Below are positions 40,101-48,611 of a stretch of DNA of 64,000 nucleotides, piece after piece (position 1 is the first letter of the stretch; each line of letters opens with the position of its first letter). Both the position numbers and the translations under genes were made by a program. The stretch covers positions 563,307-627,306 of the forward strand of contig NW_008705569.1 in assembly GCF_000186865.1 (NCBI RefSeq), given 5' to 3'. Origin of the DNA: Aureococcus anophagefferens. Its lineage: Eukaryota > Sar > Pelagophyceae > Pelagomonadales > Pelagomonadaceae. The notes under the pieces were generated by a model. The model was not told where the DNA came from. It saw only the letters and a program-made list of their open reading frames with translations, and searched no databases.

Positions 40101-41609
40101 GGTGAGCTGCACCGTCGCCTCGTACGCGTACCAGTTCCAGGACCAGCCGCCGTAGGCGTCGCGGCAAAAGACGTGGGCGTCGACGATGTCCCAGTCGTCG
40201 TCGCAGACGTTGTACCAGCCCGTCGTGTAGGTGACGACCGTGCCGCAGGTGCTCCCGCTCTGGATGAAGCCGTACTGGCCCGTGTGGGCGACCGGAGACG
40301 CCGACGGCGCCGCGGACGGCAGGGGCGACGGTCCGTAGCTCGGCGAGGCGCTCGGGCACGCCGATGGCGCCGCGGACGGCAGGGGCGACGGTCCGGCGCT
40401 CGGCGAGGCGCTCGGGCACGCCGACGGCGCCGCGGACGGCAGGGGCGACGGTCCGTAGCTCGGCGAGGCGCTCGGGGACGCCGACGGCGCCGCGGACGGC
40501 AGGGGCGACGGTCCGGCGCTCGGCGAGGCGCTCGGGGACGCCGACGGGGCCGCGGACGGCGGGGTGCTCGGGGACGCCGACGGCGCGGCGGACGGGGGCG
40601 TCGACGGCGCGGCGGACGGGGGCGTCGACGGCGCGGCGGACGGCGTCGAGCTCGGGGACGCAGACGGCGCCGCGGACGGCGTCGAGCTCGGGGACGCAGA
40701 CGGCGCCGCGGACGGGGCCGGCGACGGCGCGGCGGACGGCAGGGGCGACGGTCCGTAGCTCGGCGCCGCGGACGGGGCCGGCGACGGCGCGGCGGACGGC
40801 GTCGAGCTCGGGGACGCAGACGGCGCCGCGGACGGGGCCGGCGACGGCGCGGCCGTCGAGGGCCGGGGCGTCGGCAGTGGCGTCGGGTTGGGCGTCGGCG
40901 TGACGCAGATGACGCCCGCCTGCTCGCCGTTGCCGCAGTTGTGCGTGTGCGTGTACGTGCACGCCGCGAGGTAGTTCTCATAGCCGTAGCAGCCCATGTC
41001 GTCGTAGACGAAGTTGCCGTCGTTGGCCGCGGACCCGAAGTAGTTGTTCGCCGTCGCCATGTAGGCCTGGTAGTCCGTCCCGAAGACCTGCCGGCAGACG
41101 ACGTCCGCGTCGGCGAGGTCCCACGCGTCGTCGCAAACGTTGCCCCAGGTGTTCGTATGCGGGTTGAGCACGTAGATCGTGCCCGAGTAGGCGTCCGGGC
41201 CGTCGAGGAGCTGGATCGTCCCCGAGGTGCAGCAGGCGCCCGCGTAATCCGAGGACCCGCAGTTGTGCGCCGTCGTGCCGGCGCACTGGTAGAGGTACGC
41301 CTCGCTCCCCGAGCACGCGAGGTCGTCGTAGCCCACGCCGTAAGCGCCATCGGTGAGCTGCACCGTCGTATCGTTCGCGTACCAGTTCCAGGACCCGGAG
41401 GGGCTGGCGTAGCCCACGCCGCCGTAAGCGTCGCGGCAAAAGACGTGGGCGTCGACGATGTCCCAGCCGTCGTCGCAGACGTTATACCAGCCCGACGTGT
41501 AGGTGACGACCGTACCGCAGGTCGAGCCGTCCTGGATGAAGCCGTACTGGCCCGCGCGGGCGACCGCCGGGAGCAGCAAGAACCACAGTTCAAAAGCGTC
41601 CACCATCAT
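34629..41609 (-). CDS. Giant secreted multidomain protein: SRCR, beta-helix, BspA-type repeats, dockerin
   Basis: 2326 residues in one 6981-bp frame, signal peptide 1-18. Order by position: two SRCR domains (41550-40915, e.g. [20 protein letters not shown]); Ser/Pro-rich linker (40910-40290); a second SRCR pair (40285-39650); a right-handed beta-helix-like region (39400-38900); about 17 BspA/DUF285 repeats of 25-27 residues (38570-37150, [17 protein letters not shown] type); poly-Asp; a cysteine-rich segment (36945-36780); a cohesin-like beta domain (36665-35960); a dockerin-like pair of EF loops (35875-35650, [20 protein letters not shown] and [20 protein letters not shown]); a second set of about 7 BspA repeats (35465-34860). 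Suggested role: surface adhesion or recognition. No membrane anchor is visible. Confidence 0.88.
37090..37151. repeat. (TCATCG)n microsatellite encoding poly-Asp
   Basis: A GTCATC hexamer repeats about seven times inside the giant gene, giving a run of about 13 Asp residues on the minus strand. Likely length-variable. Confidence 0.9.
40290..40860. repeat. 60-bp coding minisatellite of the Ser/Pro linker
   Basis: A unit of about 60 bp (starting GCCGACGGCGCCGCGGACGG) is repeated four times to about 40550, followed by shorter GACGGCGCCGCGGAC variants to 40860. It encodes the [20 protein letters not shown] linker of the giant gene. Confidence 0.85.
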
Positions 41610-41640
41610 CCATCGAAACTCGCAGTAAAGGTGAAGAAAA

Positions 41641-41694
41641 TCAAGGGGATCTTCAAGTATCCTACTACTTGAAGATACTTGAAGATCCCCTTGA
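41641..41694. repeat. Perfect 21-bp stem hairpin upstream of the giant gene
   Basis: Arms 41641-41661 and 41674-41694 are exact reverse complements (outer bases TCAAGGGGATCTTC); the loop is 12 bases. It begins 31 bp upstream of the ATG at 41609, so it would lie in the 5' leader or promoter. Confidence 0.85.
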
Positions 41695-42235
41695 GAAAAT
41701 GTCCAAGTATTATTGAAGTACTACTTCAACCTAACATGCCGTTTCTATCCCGCGGGGATGAGGCATTATGCCGCCGCCTCGACTTTAGGTCGCCTTACAA
41801 CGTATCGATGTAGGACCCGTCGGGTCGGATGATCGTGTAGGGGAAGTAGCGGTCGTTGATGGAGTCGAAGGTGCACGTGGGCTCCGTGACGCGGATGGCC
41901 TTCTTCTTCTGGACGATGAAGTTGTAGCGCGTGCGCTGGACCCACCAGAGCTGGTAGTTGTGGCGGGGCTGGTGGAGCTCGAGGTCCGTGGAGCGGAACG
42001 CGTAGTTCGTGCGGTTGTCGTTGAACGTGACGAGGTAGTAGATGCTGTCCTCGTCGTACTGGTCCAGTCGGCGCGGCGGACGGCTCGGGCATCGGCGCGG
42101 ACGTCGGGTTGGCGCTCGGCGCTGCGCAGCTCGAAACGTCGACGCAGTCAATGCAGCTGGACACATCCTTGATCGTTGGTAGCAGGCGGTCGATATCGTC
42201 GCACTTGAACTCGGCAGTCCCACTCCACGATCGTC

Positions 42236-42349
42236 CGTCGGCGTGTTGTCGTCCGTGGGGTAGTCGTCCGTCGGCGTGTTGTCGTCCGTGGGGTAGTCGT
42301 CCGTCGGCGTGTAGTCGTCCGTGGGGTAGTCGTCCGTCGGCGTGTTGTC
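42236..42349. repeat. 36-bp tandem repeat (GTCGTCCGTNGGGTAGTC type)
   Basis: Just over three copies, encoding DYPTDD-type residues on the minus strand. A degenerate copy lies on the other side of the transposon at about 42900-42930. Confidence 0.85.
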
Positions 42350-42572
42350 TAGTGAAGGTCAGGCATCAGAGACCCAGAGACTAGAGACCTGGGCATCGAG
42401 CATCAGACCTGGGTTTCAGACTAAGAGAGACCTGGGATTGAAACCCAGGCCCTCGAATTACGAAAAAAACCTAGAAGTCGCCCAGGGCGTGGTCCAGGTC
42501 GCCGGCGGTGGGCCACAGGTGGACCACAATCACCTCCATCACCTTCAGCAGCAGCAGCAGCAGCAGCAGCGT

Positions 42573-42641
<69 letters not shown>

Positions 42642-42898
42642 GCGCGCGCGCGCGCGGGCATTCGAACCTACAATCAGACACAGAACGGCATAGGGAAGGC
42701 CATNNNNNNNNNNNNNNNNNNNNNNNNNNNNNNNNNNNNNNNNNNNNNNNNNNATCTGTAATTTATATAGGGGGGATAATAAAAAAAATGGACCTCCAAA
42801 AGACCTGGGTTTCATACTCAAAAAGACCTGGAAAAGCATCAAACCTGGGAATCAGACCAAAAGACCTGGGTTTAAAACCTGAGCATCGGACTTCACTA
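42350..42898. mobile_element. hAT-like non-autonomous DNA transposon with internal gap
   Basis: 8-bp target duplication GTGTTGTC at 42342-42349 and 42899-42906. The element starts TAGTGAAGGTC and ends with the inverse of TAGTGAAGTCC; the terminal inverted repeat is imperfect after eight bases. The 8-bp duplication and TAGNG terminus fit the hAT superfamily. The inside holds many AGACCTGGG motifs on both sides of the gap, and (CAG)n, (GTC)n, (GCC)n and (GC)n microsatellites at 42544-42659. No transposase frame is seen. It lies in a coding exon of the secreted ShK-like gene. Confidence 0.7.
42704..42753. other. Assembly gap (50 N)
   Basis: 50 N placeholder inside the hAT-like element, just after its microsatellite cluster, so the true element length is unknown. 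Confidence 0.95.
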
Positions 42899-43188
42899 GT
42901 GTTGTCGTCCGTCGAGTAGTCGTCGTAGTCCTCGAGCCTCCGTCGCGCGCCGCAGCCCGCGCGACACCTCCCCGGGCAGGCGACGCTCGCGACGATCCCA
43001 GCGCTGCTCTTCCAGCCGGAGCAGTGGCGCGTCGAGGAGACGCTGCGGCAGTCGAGCGTCGGTTCCCCATGCTTGTGCCATGTCGGATCATCGCGACAGC
43101 CCGCCTTCTCCGAAAGGGCAGCCCGCGCAGCCCCGACGCGCGCGGTCGCGCACAAGACGGCGACCACCAAGGGCAGCCGCCGCATCAT

Positions 43189-43595
43189 CGGTAGGGAGTA
43201 CGCCTGAATTCAATGCAGTCACCGCGGCATTCATCAACAATCTCCGCGACCTATCCTGGATACGATTGGCCGCGCATCACCTGGCTCGCTCGACGCTGAA
43301 GTCTGCAGCGTAGAGAAATGAAGGCAACTACGGAAGGAAAAGCACGGTAGGCTTCGACGGAGGGCCACCGATGGTCCGGGAAGACCGGCGAAAACTATGA
43401 GGGTACCGTGCTTGTGTCGAGCACTCCCGCGCAGTGGGCGGTCCCCCACTGCGAGGAGGAAACTTTAGTGGGCACGAAAGCATTAGGTGGGAATTCAAAA
43501 CTTCATCCAAACCGGCAGCGCTGGCTTCATCAAAATGCGGTCGCCACGCCCCGCGCCCACGCGCTCTCCGCCTTAAAAACAAAGTCAGCCGTGGC
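43189..43595. other. Lower-GC intergenic stretch with a short hairpin
   Basis: GCAGTGGG at 43431-43438 pairs with CCCACTGC at 43445-43452 across a 6-base loop. No gene is supported; long frames crossing it continue into the opposite strand of the next gene. Confidence 0.35.
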
Positions 43596-44276
43596 TTACC
43601 GGAACGCGCCCTGGCTGTCGACGCCCGCGCGGAGCGTGGCGGCGAAGTTGGCGGCGCGGGACGCTTTGCGGAGCTCGCGGATGCGCGCGTTGTCGCCGCG
43701 CGAGTTCGGCCGGCTCGAGCCGCCCGTCGGCGGCCGGCTCGAGCCCGAGCCCGGCGTCGACGCGCCGCGGCTCGGCGGCCGGAGGTTGCCCGCGCGCGCG
43801 GACGGCGCCGTCAAATCGCCGATGTCGGGCGTTTTTGGCACGTCGGGCGCGGCCTTGTCGAAGCTCTCCAGCAGGTCGTCGAGCGCGCGGTTCTGCGCGT
43901 TCGGCGCCCACTTGACCTTGTCCATGCCCCGGATCTCCTTCTCCTTGACGAGCCCCTCGTACTCGCGGTTCTTGCGCAGCCGCGCCGCCTTGAACTCCGC
44001 GACGTCGGCCATCATCTCGCGCATGCCGAAGCCGCGGTCGTCGGCGACGGTCTCGTCCTTGCGCACGAGGCCCTCGCCGCCGCGCGCGCCCCGCGCGAAG
44101 GCCGAGATGCCCTGGTTCTCCTCGGGCTTGCGCTTGCGCATGGCGAGCTCTAAATTCCGGAGCATGAGCGGCGCCGCGGTCTTGAGCTTCGCGTCGTCCT
44201 CTTACTCCTCTTCCTCCTCTTCCACCTCCTCGCTTGCGTCGACGGCCTCGAAGAGGTCCTCGGAGGCCTTGTCCAT
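43596..44276 (-). CDS. Unknown basic protein; in-frame TAA in an acidic run
   Basis: From the ATG at 44276 the frame reads MDKASEDLFEAVDASEEV and a Glu run, then hits TAA at 44204-44202, then continues open for 201 codons (EDDAKLKTAAPLMLRNLELA and on to a stop at 43596). A downstream ATG at 44165 gives 189 residues and may be the working start. The product is charged and helical (MADVAEFKAARLRKNREYEG) and ends in a Ser/Arg/Pro-rich tail. No family recognised. The TAA lies in a GAG/GAA repeat and could be a one-base error for GAA. Confidence 0.55.
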
Positions 44277-44289
44277 GACCGCGCGCTTC

Positions 44290-44470
44290 TCCCTCTCCGC
44301 TTCTGGTCTCCAGTGGTGTCCGTGTGTCGAAATTTTTAGACTTTCCTTTTGTAAAATAAGGCTGGATCTCGTCATAGACTGTGTTGAGCCTAATTTGATT
44401 CTCGTTCGCCGAAGCTTTAGCTGCGCCCCGTGCTTTATCTGGGTGGATTATCCTTGACACTTTGCGACGT
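44290..44470 (-). pseudogene. Low-GC J-domain-like fragment
   Basis: A minus-strand frame reads RKVSRIIHPDKARGAAKASA then NQIRLNTVYDEIQPYF, with the HPD motif and following helix of DnaJ J-domains. Codons are AT-rich (AAA, GAT, CAA, ATT, TTT), unlike both neighbours. It overlaps the last codons of the AN1-like gene in another frame and has no start of its own. It could be a displaced exon or a foreign fragment. Confidence 0.45.
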
Positions 44471-44787
44471 CGATGATGCCCGGGCAGCGCCGCTCGCCGT
44501 GCGCGAAGGGGGCGAACTCGCACTCGCGCGAGCAGTAGGACCGTTTGCACGCGCGGCACGGGCCGATCATCGCGTTGCCGCAGCAGGGGTGCGCGCACTT
44601 GCCCCGCTTCGCGCCGAGCCAGCCGTTCGGCGGCGGCGCGGAGGCGGCGAGCTCGTCGTCGGAGCTCGGCGGCGGCGCGGCGGCGGCGGCGGGCTGCGGC
44701 CGCGGCGCCCGCGCCGTCGCCGGCGAGGTCGACGAGGTCGCCGCGCAACGCCGCGGCCGCCGCGCGCTCCGCGAGGAGCGTCTCGGG
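44448..44787 (-). CDS. AN1-type zinc-finger-like protein, 5' end uncertain
   Basis: The reliable part is the C-terminus: APPPNGWLGAKRGKCAHPCC, then CRACKRSYCSRECEF and HGERRCPGI, ending at 44448. The Cys/His order resembles AN1 zinc fingers, which bind ubiquitin-related partners. Upstream, a different frame (GPETLLAERAAAAALRGDLV) looks more protein-like, so an intron or frameshift lies between about 44680 and 44720. The frame then runs into the 110-bp inverted repeat at 44788, so the real start is unknown. Confidence 0.45.
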
Positions 44788-44897
44788 CCCTTTTGAAGGG
44801 CAAGCGGCGGTGTTGAGGTCCATGTTGAAGTGCAAGGTTTGAGGTTGAAGTCCAAGTTGAAGCGGCCTTTAACATATCCCGCCGGCGGGATATGTTA
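44788..44897 (-). repeat. 110-bp inverted repeat, right copy, with 28-bp palindrome
   Basis: Reverse complement of 31009-31118 with one mismatch. The 28-bp palindrome is at 44870-44897, and CTGC follows at 44898-44901, matching the CTGC before the left copy. Confidence 0.85.
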
Positions 44898-44997
44898 CTG
44901 CACATGTGTCGGGGTGCGGCCGACGGCGGAGTCCGGGCGCCGCGCGTCCCGCGGTCGCGCGGAGTCCGAAGAGTCTTACGCGGCCGGCCTCGTCCGA

Positions 44998-45594
44998 TCA
45001 TAAGAAGCCGTCCTCCTTCTGGTTCGGGTTCTCGGCCTTCTTGACGGAGCGGATCATGTCCATGTAGGCGATCTCCACGGGCGTGTCCCAGCCGCCGATC
45101 TGCTTCGCCTTGGCCTTCACGCGGCGCGAGAACGTGATGAGGTCCGTGAGCTTCAGGCCGCTGGGCAGGCCCTGCTCCTTGACGATGAGCTTGCCCATGG
45201 TGTTGAGGGCCGTGACGCGCGTCGCGTCGTCGGCCGCGCCGGAGAAGAGGAGCAGGCTCTCGTCGAACTTCTTCTTGTACGCGCCCTGCTTGGCCCGGAA
45301 CGCCGCGCGCTCCTTCTCGGCCTGCTTGAACTCGGCCGTGGGCTCGCTGAGGTAGGACGGCGCCTCCTCGTAGGCCTCCTGCGCGTAGCGGCTGTTCTTG
45401 TTGCCCTTGTCCGTCATGGGGTTGAGCGCCCAGGCCGGCCCGGCGAGCGCCAGCGCCGGAATGGACGCGAGGCCGGCGACGTCGCGCCGCGACGCGCCGA
45501 GGCAGCTCGTCGGCCGCGGCGCGGCCGCGGGCCGGAACGCGGCAGCGGCGGCGCAGAGGAGCGCCAGCGTGGTCCGTCTCGGAGCTGCCACCAT
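44998..45594 (-). CDS. Thylakoid lumen protein with Tat-type signal
   Basis: 198 residues. The N-terminus has three parts: a signal peptide ending ...AAAAAFRP (the A-F motif of heterokont plastid import), a short transit peptide, then a twin-arginine thylakoid signal (SRRDVAGLASIPALALAGPAWA) with cleavage likely after AWA. The mature protein of about 140 residues is helical and Lys-rich (FRAKQGAYKKKFDESLLLF, LPSGLKLTDLITFSRRVKAK), with the size and character of an extrinsic photosystem II subunit (PsbQ'/Psb31 type). That identity is an inference from targeting and helical content. Confidence 0.75.
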   Translation of the reverse strand: MVAAPRRTTLALLCAAAAAFRPAAAPRPTSCLGASRRDVAGLASIPALALAGPAWALNPMTDKGNKNSRYAQEAYEEAPSYLSEPTAEFKQAEKERAAFRAKQGAYKKKFDESLLLFSGAADDATRVTALNTMGKLIVKEQGLPSGLKLTDLITFSRRVKAKAKQIGGWDTPVEIAYMDMIRSVKKAENPNQKEDGFL

Positions 45595-45807
45595 GTTGAT
45601 GGGTCGTCAGCTCGGACTCGAGGCCTCGACGACTCGCGGCTCGCTCAACAGTGCTCATCGCGCGCTGCCACAAGGATCGCGAGTCGAGTGCCTCGGCGCG
45701 CTCAGAGGATCTCGTCGGGCCCGCGCCGGACGCGCGGACGTGAAGCGCCTGTGCCGTCGCCGACGCCCCATCGCACCGTCGCCCGCCCGAATTACCCCCC
45801 CGGAGCC

Positions 45808-48330
45808 ATGGCCTCGCGTTCTTCCGTGGTCGTCGCCGCCGTCGCCGCCGCCGTGGCCTGGCGCGTCGGCCAGGGCGTCGGGGGGGGCGACGAGGCGTCC
45901 CTCCGGGCCGAGGTCCGGGCTTTGCGGTCGGCCCTCGCCGCCGCGGGCGTCGAGGCGCCCGGCGCCGGCGCCCCCGACGGCGCGGCGGGGTGGCGGCCGC
46001 TCCGCGTCGCCGTCGCCGCGGCCGCGGCCTACGGCGCCTGGCGCGCGAGGAAGAACGTCGCGGCCTGCGAGCGCGACCTCGCCGCGTTCCGCGAGTCGGG
46101 CGTGACCACCGCGACGCTCCGCGACGTCGTCACGTACCGCGCGGAGCAGTGGTGGGCGACGACGGCGAGCGGCATCCCGTTGACGCTCCTCGCGGCGTCC
46201 GTGGGCTTCGTGCTCGCGGGGAGCCTCGCCTACGCCGCGGCCACCGGCGACGACTGGGAGGACGCGCTCTTCGCGTCGTGGCTCTTCGTCGCGGACCCGG
46301 CCGCGCACGCGGGCGTCACCGGCGCGGCGGCCACCGCCGTGGGCTTCGTCATGACCGTCGTGGGCCTCGTCATCTTCGGCTTCGTCGTCTCCGTGACGTC
46401 GGAGGTCATGGGCGCGCGCGTCGAGGCGTTGAAGCTCGGCAACTCCGCCGTCGTCGAGCAGGACCACACGCTCGTGCTCGGCTACAGCGAGAACCTGCGG
46501 CCGCTGATCGCGCAGGTCGCCCTCGCGAACGAGAGCGAGGGCGGCGGCGCCGTCGTCGTGCTCACGGATCGCATCCCCATCGCGGACCTCACGAAGGCCG
46601 TCGACTTCTCCGAGTCCGACGCGGCGCGGCGCGCGAAAAACGTCGCGACGACGGCGACGGTCGCGCGGCGCGGGTCGCCGCTCCGCGTCGGCGACTTGAG
46701 GCGCGTCTCCGCGCCCACGGCCAAGTGCGTCGTCGTCCTGGCGGACCACGACGTCGGCGCCGACGAGTCCGACGCCAAGGTCATGCGCGCCGTGCTCGCG
46801 CTGTCCGCGTTCCCGAAGCTCCGGGGCCACGTCGTCGCCGAGGTCCGCGACGTCGACAACGCGGAGAACGTGCGCCTCGTGAGCCGCCACCCCATCGAGT
46901 GCGTCGTCGCGAACGACGCCATCGGCCGCATGATGATCAACTGCGCGCGCCAGCCGCTCCTCGCGTCCGTGCTCCAGGAGCTGCTGGGCTTCGAGGGCGA
47001 CGAGTTCTACCTGCGCCACTGGCCGGCCCTCGTCGGGAAGACGTTCCGCGAGCTGGTCGAGGGCGACCTGCTCGAGGGCGCCGTCGCTGTGGGCCTGCGG
47101 CGTCGCGACGGCGCCATCGAGCTCGACGCGGTCGACGCGACCATTCGCGAGGGCGACGAGGTCATCGTCATCGCCGAGGACGACGACACCTACGGTCTCC
47201 GGGAGGCGCCCGCGCCGCGCTCGGCGCCGAAAGCGCGCGCGGAGTCGCCCGCGGGCGGCTCGTCGACGCCGAGCGCGCGGACGTGCAGCCTCGTCGGGTC
47301 GTCCGACCCGCAGCACTACCTCTTCCTCGGCTGGCGCAACGACATCGCGGACATGGTCGCCTACCTCGACGAGGTCGCGCCGCCGGGGTCCCAGCTGACC
47401 ATCGCGGCGCCGCTCCCGATCCGCGACCGCGACGAGCAGATGGTCGCGGACGGCCGGGGCCGCCGGGGCCCGCTCCGGCGCCTGAGCCTGCGCCACGTCG
47501 TCGACACGGTCGTCTCCCGCGCGGCTTTGGAGCGGTTGCCCCTCGACACCTGCGACGCGGTGCTGATCCTGAGCGACCAGGGCACCGAGGACCCGCACCA
47601 CGCCGACAGCCTCGCGCTCGCGACGCTCGTGCTCGTGCGCGACGTCCAGCGCCGGGGGCCGAGGCACGCGGGCCGCCACGACGGCGAGCCCCTCGAGGAG
47701 CAGGTGTCGTCGCGGTCCTGGACGTCGCGGGGCCGCGGGCGCCGCGCGTCGCCGGGTCCCGGCGACGGCGAGCCCCTCGAGGAGCGGGTTTCTTCGGCGT
47801 CGCGCGGGTCCCGCGGCCGCCGCCTCGGCGGCGACGGCGAGCCCCTCGACGCGCAGCTCAGCCGGTCGTCGACGTCGTCGCTCGCGAACGACCGCACGCC
47901 GTCGCTGCCGCTGCCCGGCGCCGGCCGCGGCGGCGCGTGCGCGGTCGTCACGGAGCTCCGCGACATCTCGCTCCAGCGCAACGTGCGGTCGAGCGGCCTC
48001 GCGGACTGCGACTTCGTCGCGAGCCACGAGCTCGTCGCGCGCATCGTCGCCATGGTCTCCGAGCGCGCGGAGGTGTCGCCGATCCTCGACACGCTCCTCG
48101 ACGCGGCCGGGCCCTCGCTCCTCATTGTGCCCGCGACCAAGTACGTCGCGCCCGGCGCGATCGCGACGTTCCGCGACGTCGCCGTCGCCGCCTTGGACCA
48201 CGGCGACGTCGCCATCGGCACGCTCCTCGACGGCGCGGACCTCGTCCTCAACCCCCGCGACAAGATTTCGGCGCCGCGCGCGTGGTCGCCCGACGACTCC
48301 GTCGCCGTCATCGCGGCCCAGCCCGCCTAG
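45808..48330 (+). CDS. CASTOR/POLLUX-type ion channel
   Basis: 840 residues, single exon. Hydrophobic segments at about 70-90, 118-138 and 170-200 surround SWLFVADPAAHAG, the pore-loop signature of CASTOR/POLLUX/DMI1 channels. An RCK-type nucleotide-binding region starts near 220 (HTLVLGYSENLRPLIAQVAL) with a second about residue 500 (QHYLFLGWRNDIADMVAYLD). Plant members are calcium- or potassium-conducting channels of the nuclear envelope or plastids. A three-fold repeat of GDGEPLEE/DxQ (about residues 630-690) lies in a cytosolic loop. Divergent from the lumenal protein gene, 213 bp apart. Confidence 0.9.
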   Translation: MASRSSVVVAAVAAAVAWRVGQGVGGGDEASLRAEVRALRSALAAAGVEAPGAGAPDGAAGWRPLRVAVAAAAAYGAWRARKNVAACERDLAAFRESGVTTATLRDVVTYRAEQWWATTASGIPLTLLAASVGFVLAGSLAYAAATGDDWEDALFASWLFVADPAAHAGVTGAAATAVGFVMTVVGLVIFGFVVSVTSEVMGARVEALKLGNSAVVEQDHTLVLGYSENLRPLIAQVALANESEGGGAVVVLTDRIPIADLTKAVDFSESDAARRAKNVATTATVARRGSPLRVGDLRRVSAPTAKCVVVLADHDVGADESDAKVMRAVLALSAFPKLRGHVVAEVRDVDNAENVRLVSRHPIECVVANDAIGRMMINCARQPLLASVLQELLGFEGDEFYLRHWPALVGKTFRELVEGDLLEGAVAVGLRRRDGAIELDAVDATIREGDEVIVIAEDDDTYGLREAPAPRSAPKARAESPAGGSSTPSARTCSLVGSSDPQHYLFLGWRNDIADMVAYLDEVAPPGSQLTIAAPLPIRDRDEQMVADGRGRRGPLRRLSLRHVVDTVVSRAALERLPLDTCDAVLILSDQGTEDPHHADSLALATLVLVRDVQRRGPRHAGRHDGEPLEEQVSSRSWTSRGRGRRASPGPGDGEPLEERVSSASRGSRGRRLGGDGEPLDAQLSRSSTSSLANDRTPSLPLPGAGRGGACAVVTELRDISLQRNVRSSGLADCDFVASHELVARIVAMVSERAEVSPILDTLLDAAGPSLLIVPATKYVAPGAIATFRDVAVAALDHGDVAIGTLLDGADLVLNPRDKISAPRAWSPDDSVAVIAAQPA

Positions 48331-48611
48331 GGCTTCCTACGCTCGGCGCGCGTCTAAGAGGTCGAACCGCCGGCGGGGCCCATGCGCGCGCGTGTAGAGC
48401 GCTCACCCAGGGGGGTTCGAGGAGTACCTCGGCGACGAGCTAGCCGGCGGCACGAGGCCTCCGACTAACCGTCGCAGCGGAGAAGGTCACGTCACGTGAG
48501 GGTGTCGATGCCTAGGGCGCGGCGGCGCCTCGGGACCCTGCGGAGTCGCGGACCCCGGCGCGCGTTTTGAGAACGTGCTTCAACCTTCCATCGACGCCAA
48601 AGGGCGAGACG
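48331..48611. other. Promoter region of ClpB
   Basis: 281 bp without a gene. Confidence 0.4.

Larger units (their letters stand above)
41795..43188 (-). pseudogene. Secreted ShK-like protein gene interrupted by a transposon and an assembly gap
   Basis: The minus-strand start at 43188 gives a signal peptide (MMRRLPLVVAVLCATARVG), then a ShK-like segment (CRDDPTWHKHGEPTLDCRSV, later CPGRCRAGC) and RRRLEDYDDYSTDDNT. A hAT-like element (42350-42898) interrupts the gene there. Beyond it the frame resumes with DYPTDD repeats, then a Cys-containing stretch (KCDDIDRLLPTIKDVSSC) in a shifted frame, and ends DSINDRYFPYTIIRPDGSYI at 41795. The flanking frame matches the start and the end; only about 42070-42220 reads best in another frame, so two compensating indels are likely. 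The gene may be dead, or the insertion may be spliced out. Confidence 0.5.

Noticed and set aside
38484..41672. 1062-codon plus-strand open frame opposite the giant gene
   Set aside because: Arg/Val/Gly-rich, repetitive shadow of the SRCR and Ser/Pro-rich coding sequence on the minus strand.
41720..41765. Partial resemblance to the 28-bp palindrome near TCCCGCGGGGA
   Set aside because: Only short stretches match and the CTTCAAC-type flank is weak; may be a decayed copy but not demonstrable.
42655..42700. GGTTCGAATGCC on the minus strand, resembling a tRNA box B
   Set aside because: No box A or cloverleaf can be formed; the neighbouring 50-N gap prevents a test. A tRNA-derived SINE remains possible but unsupported.
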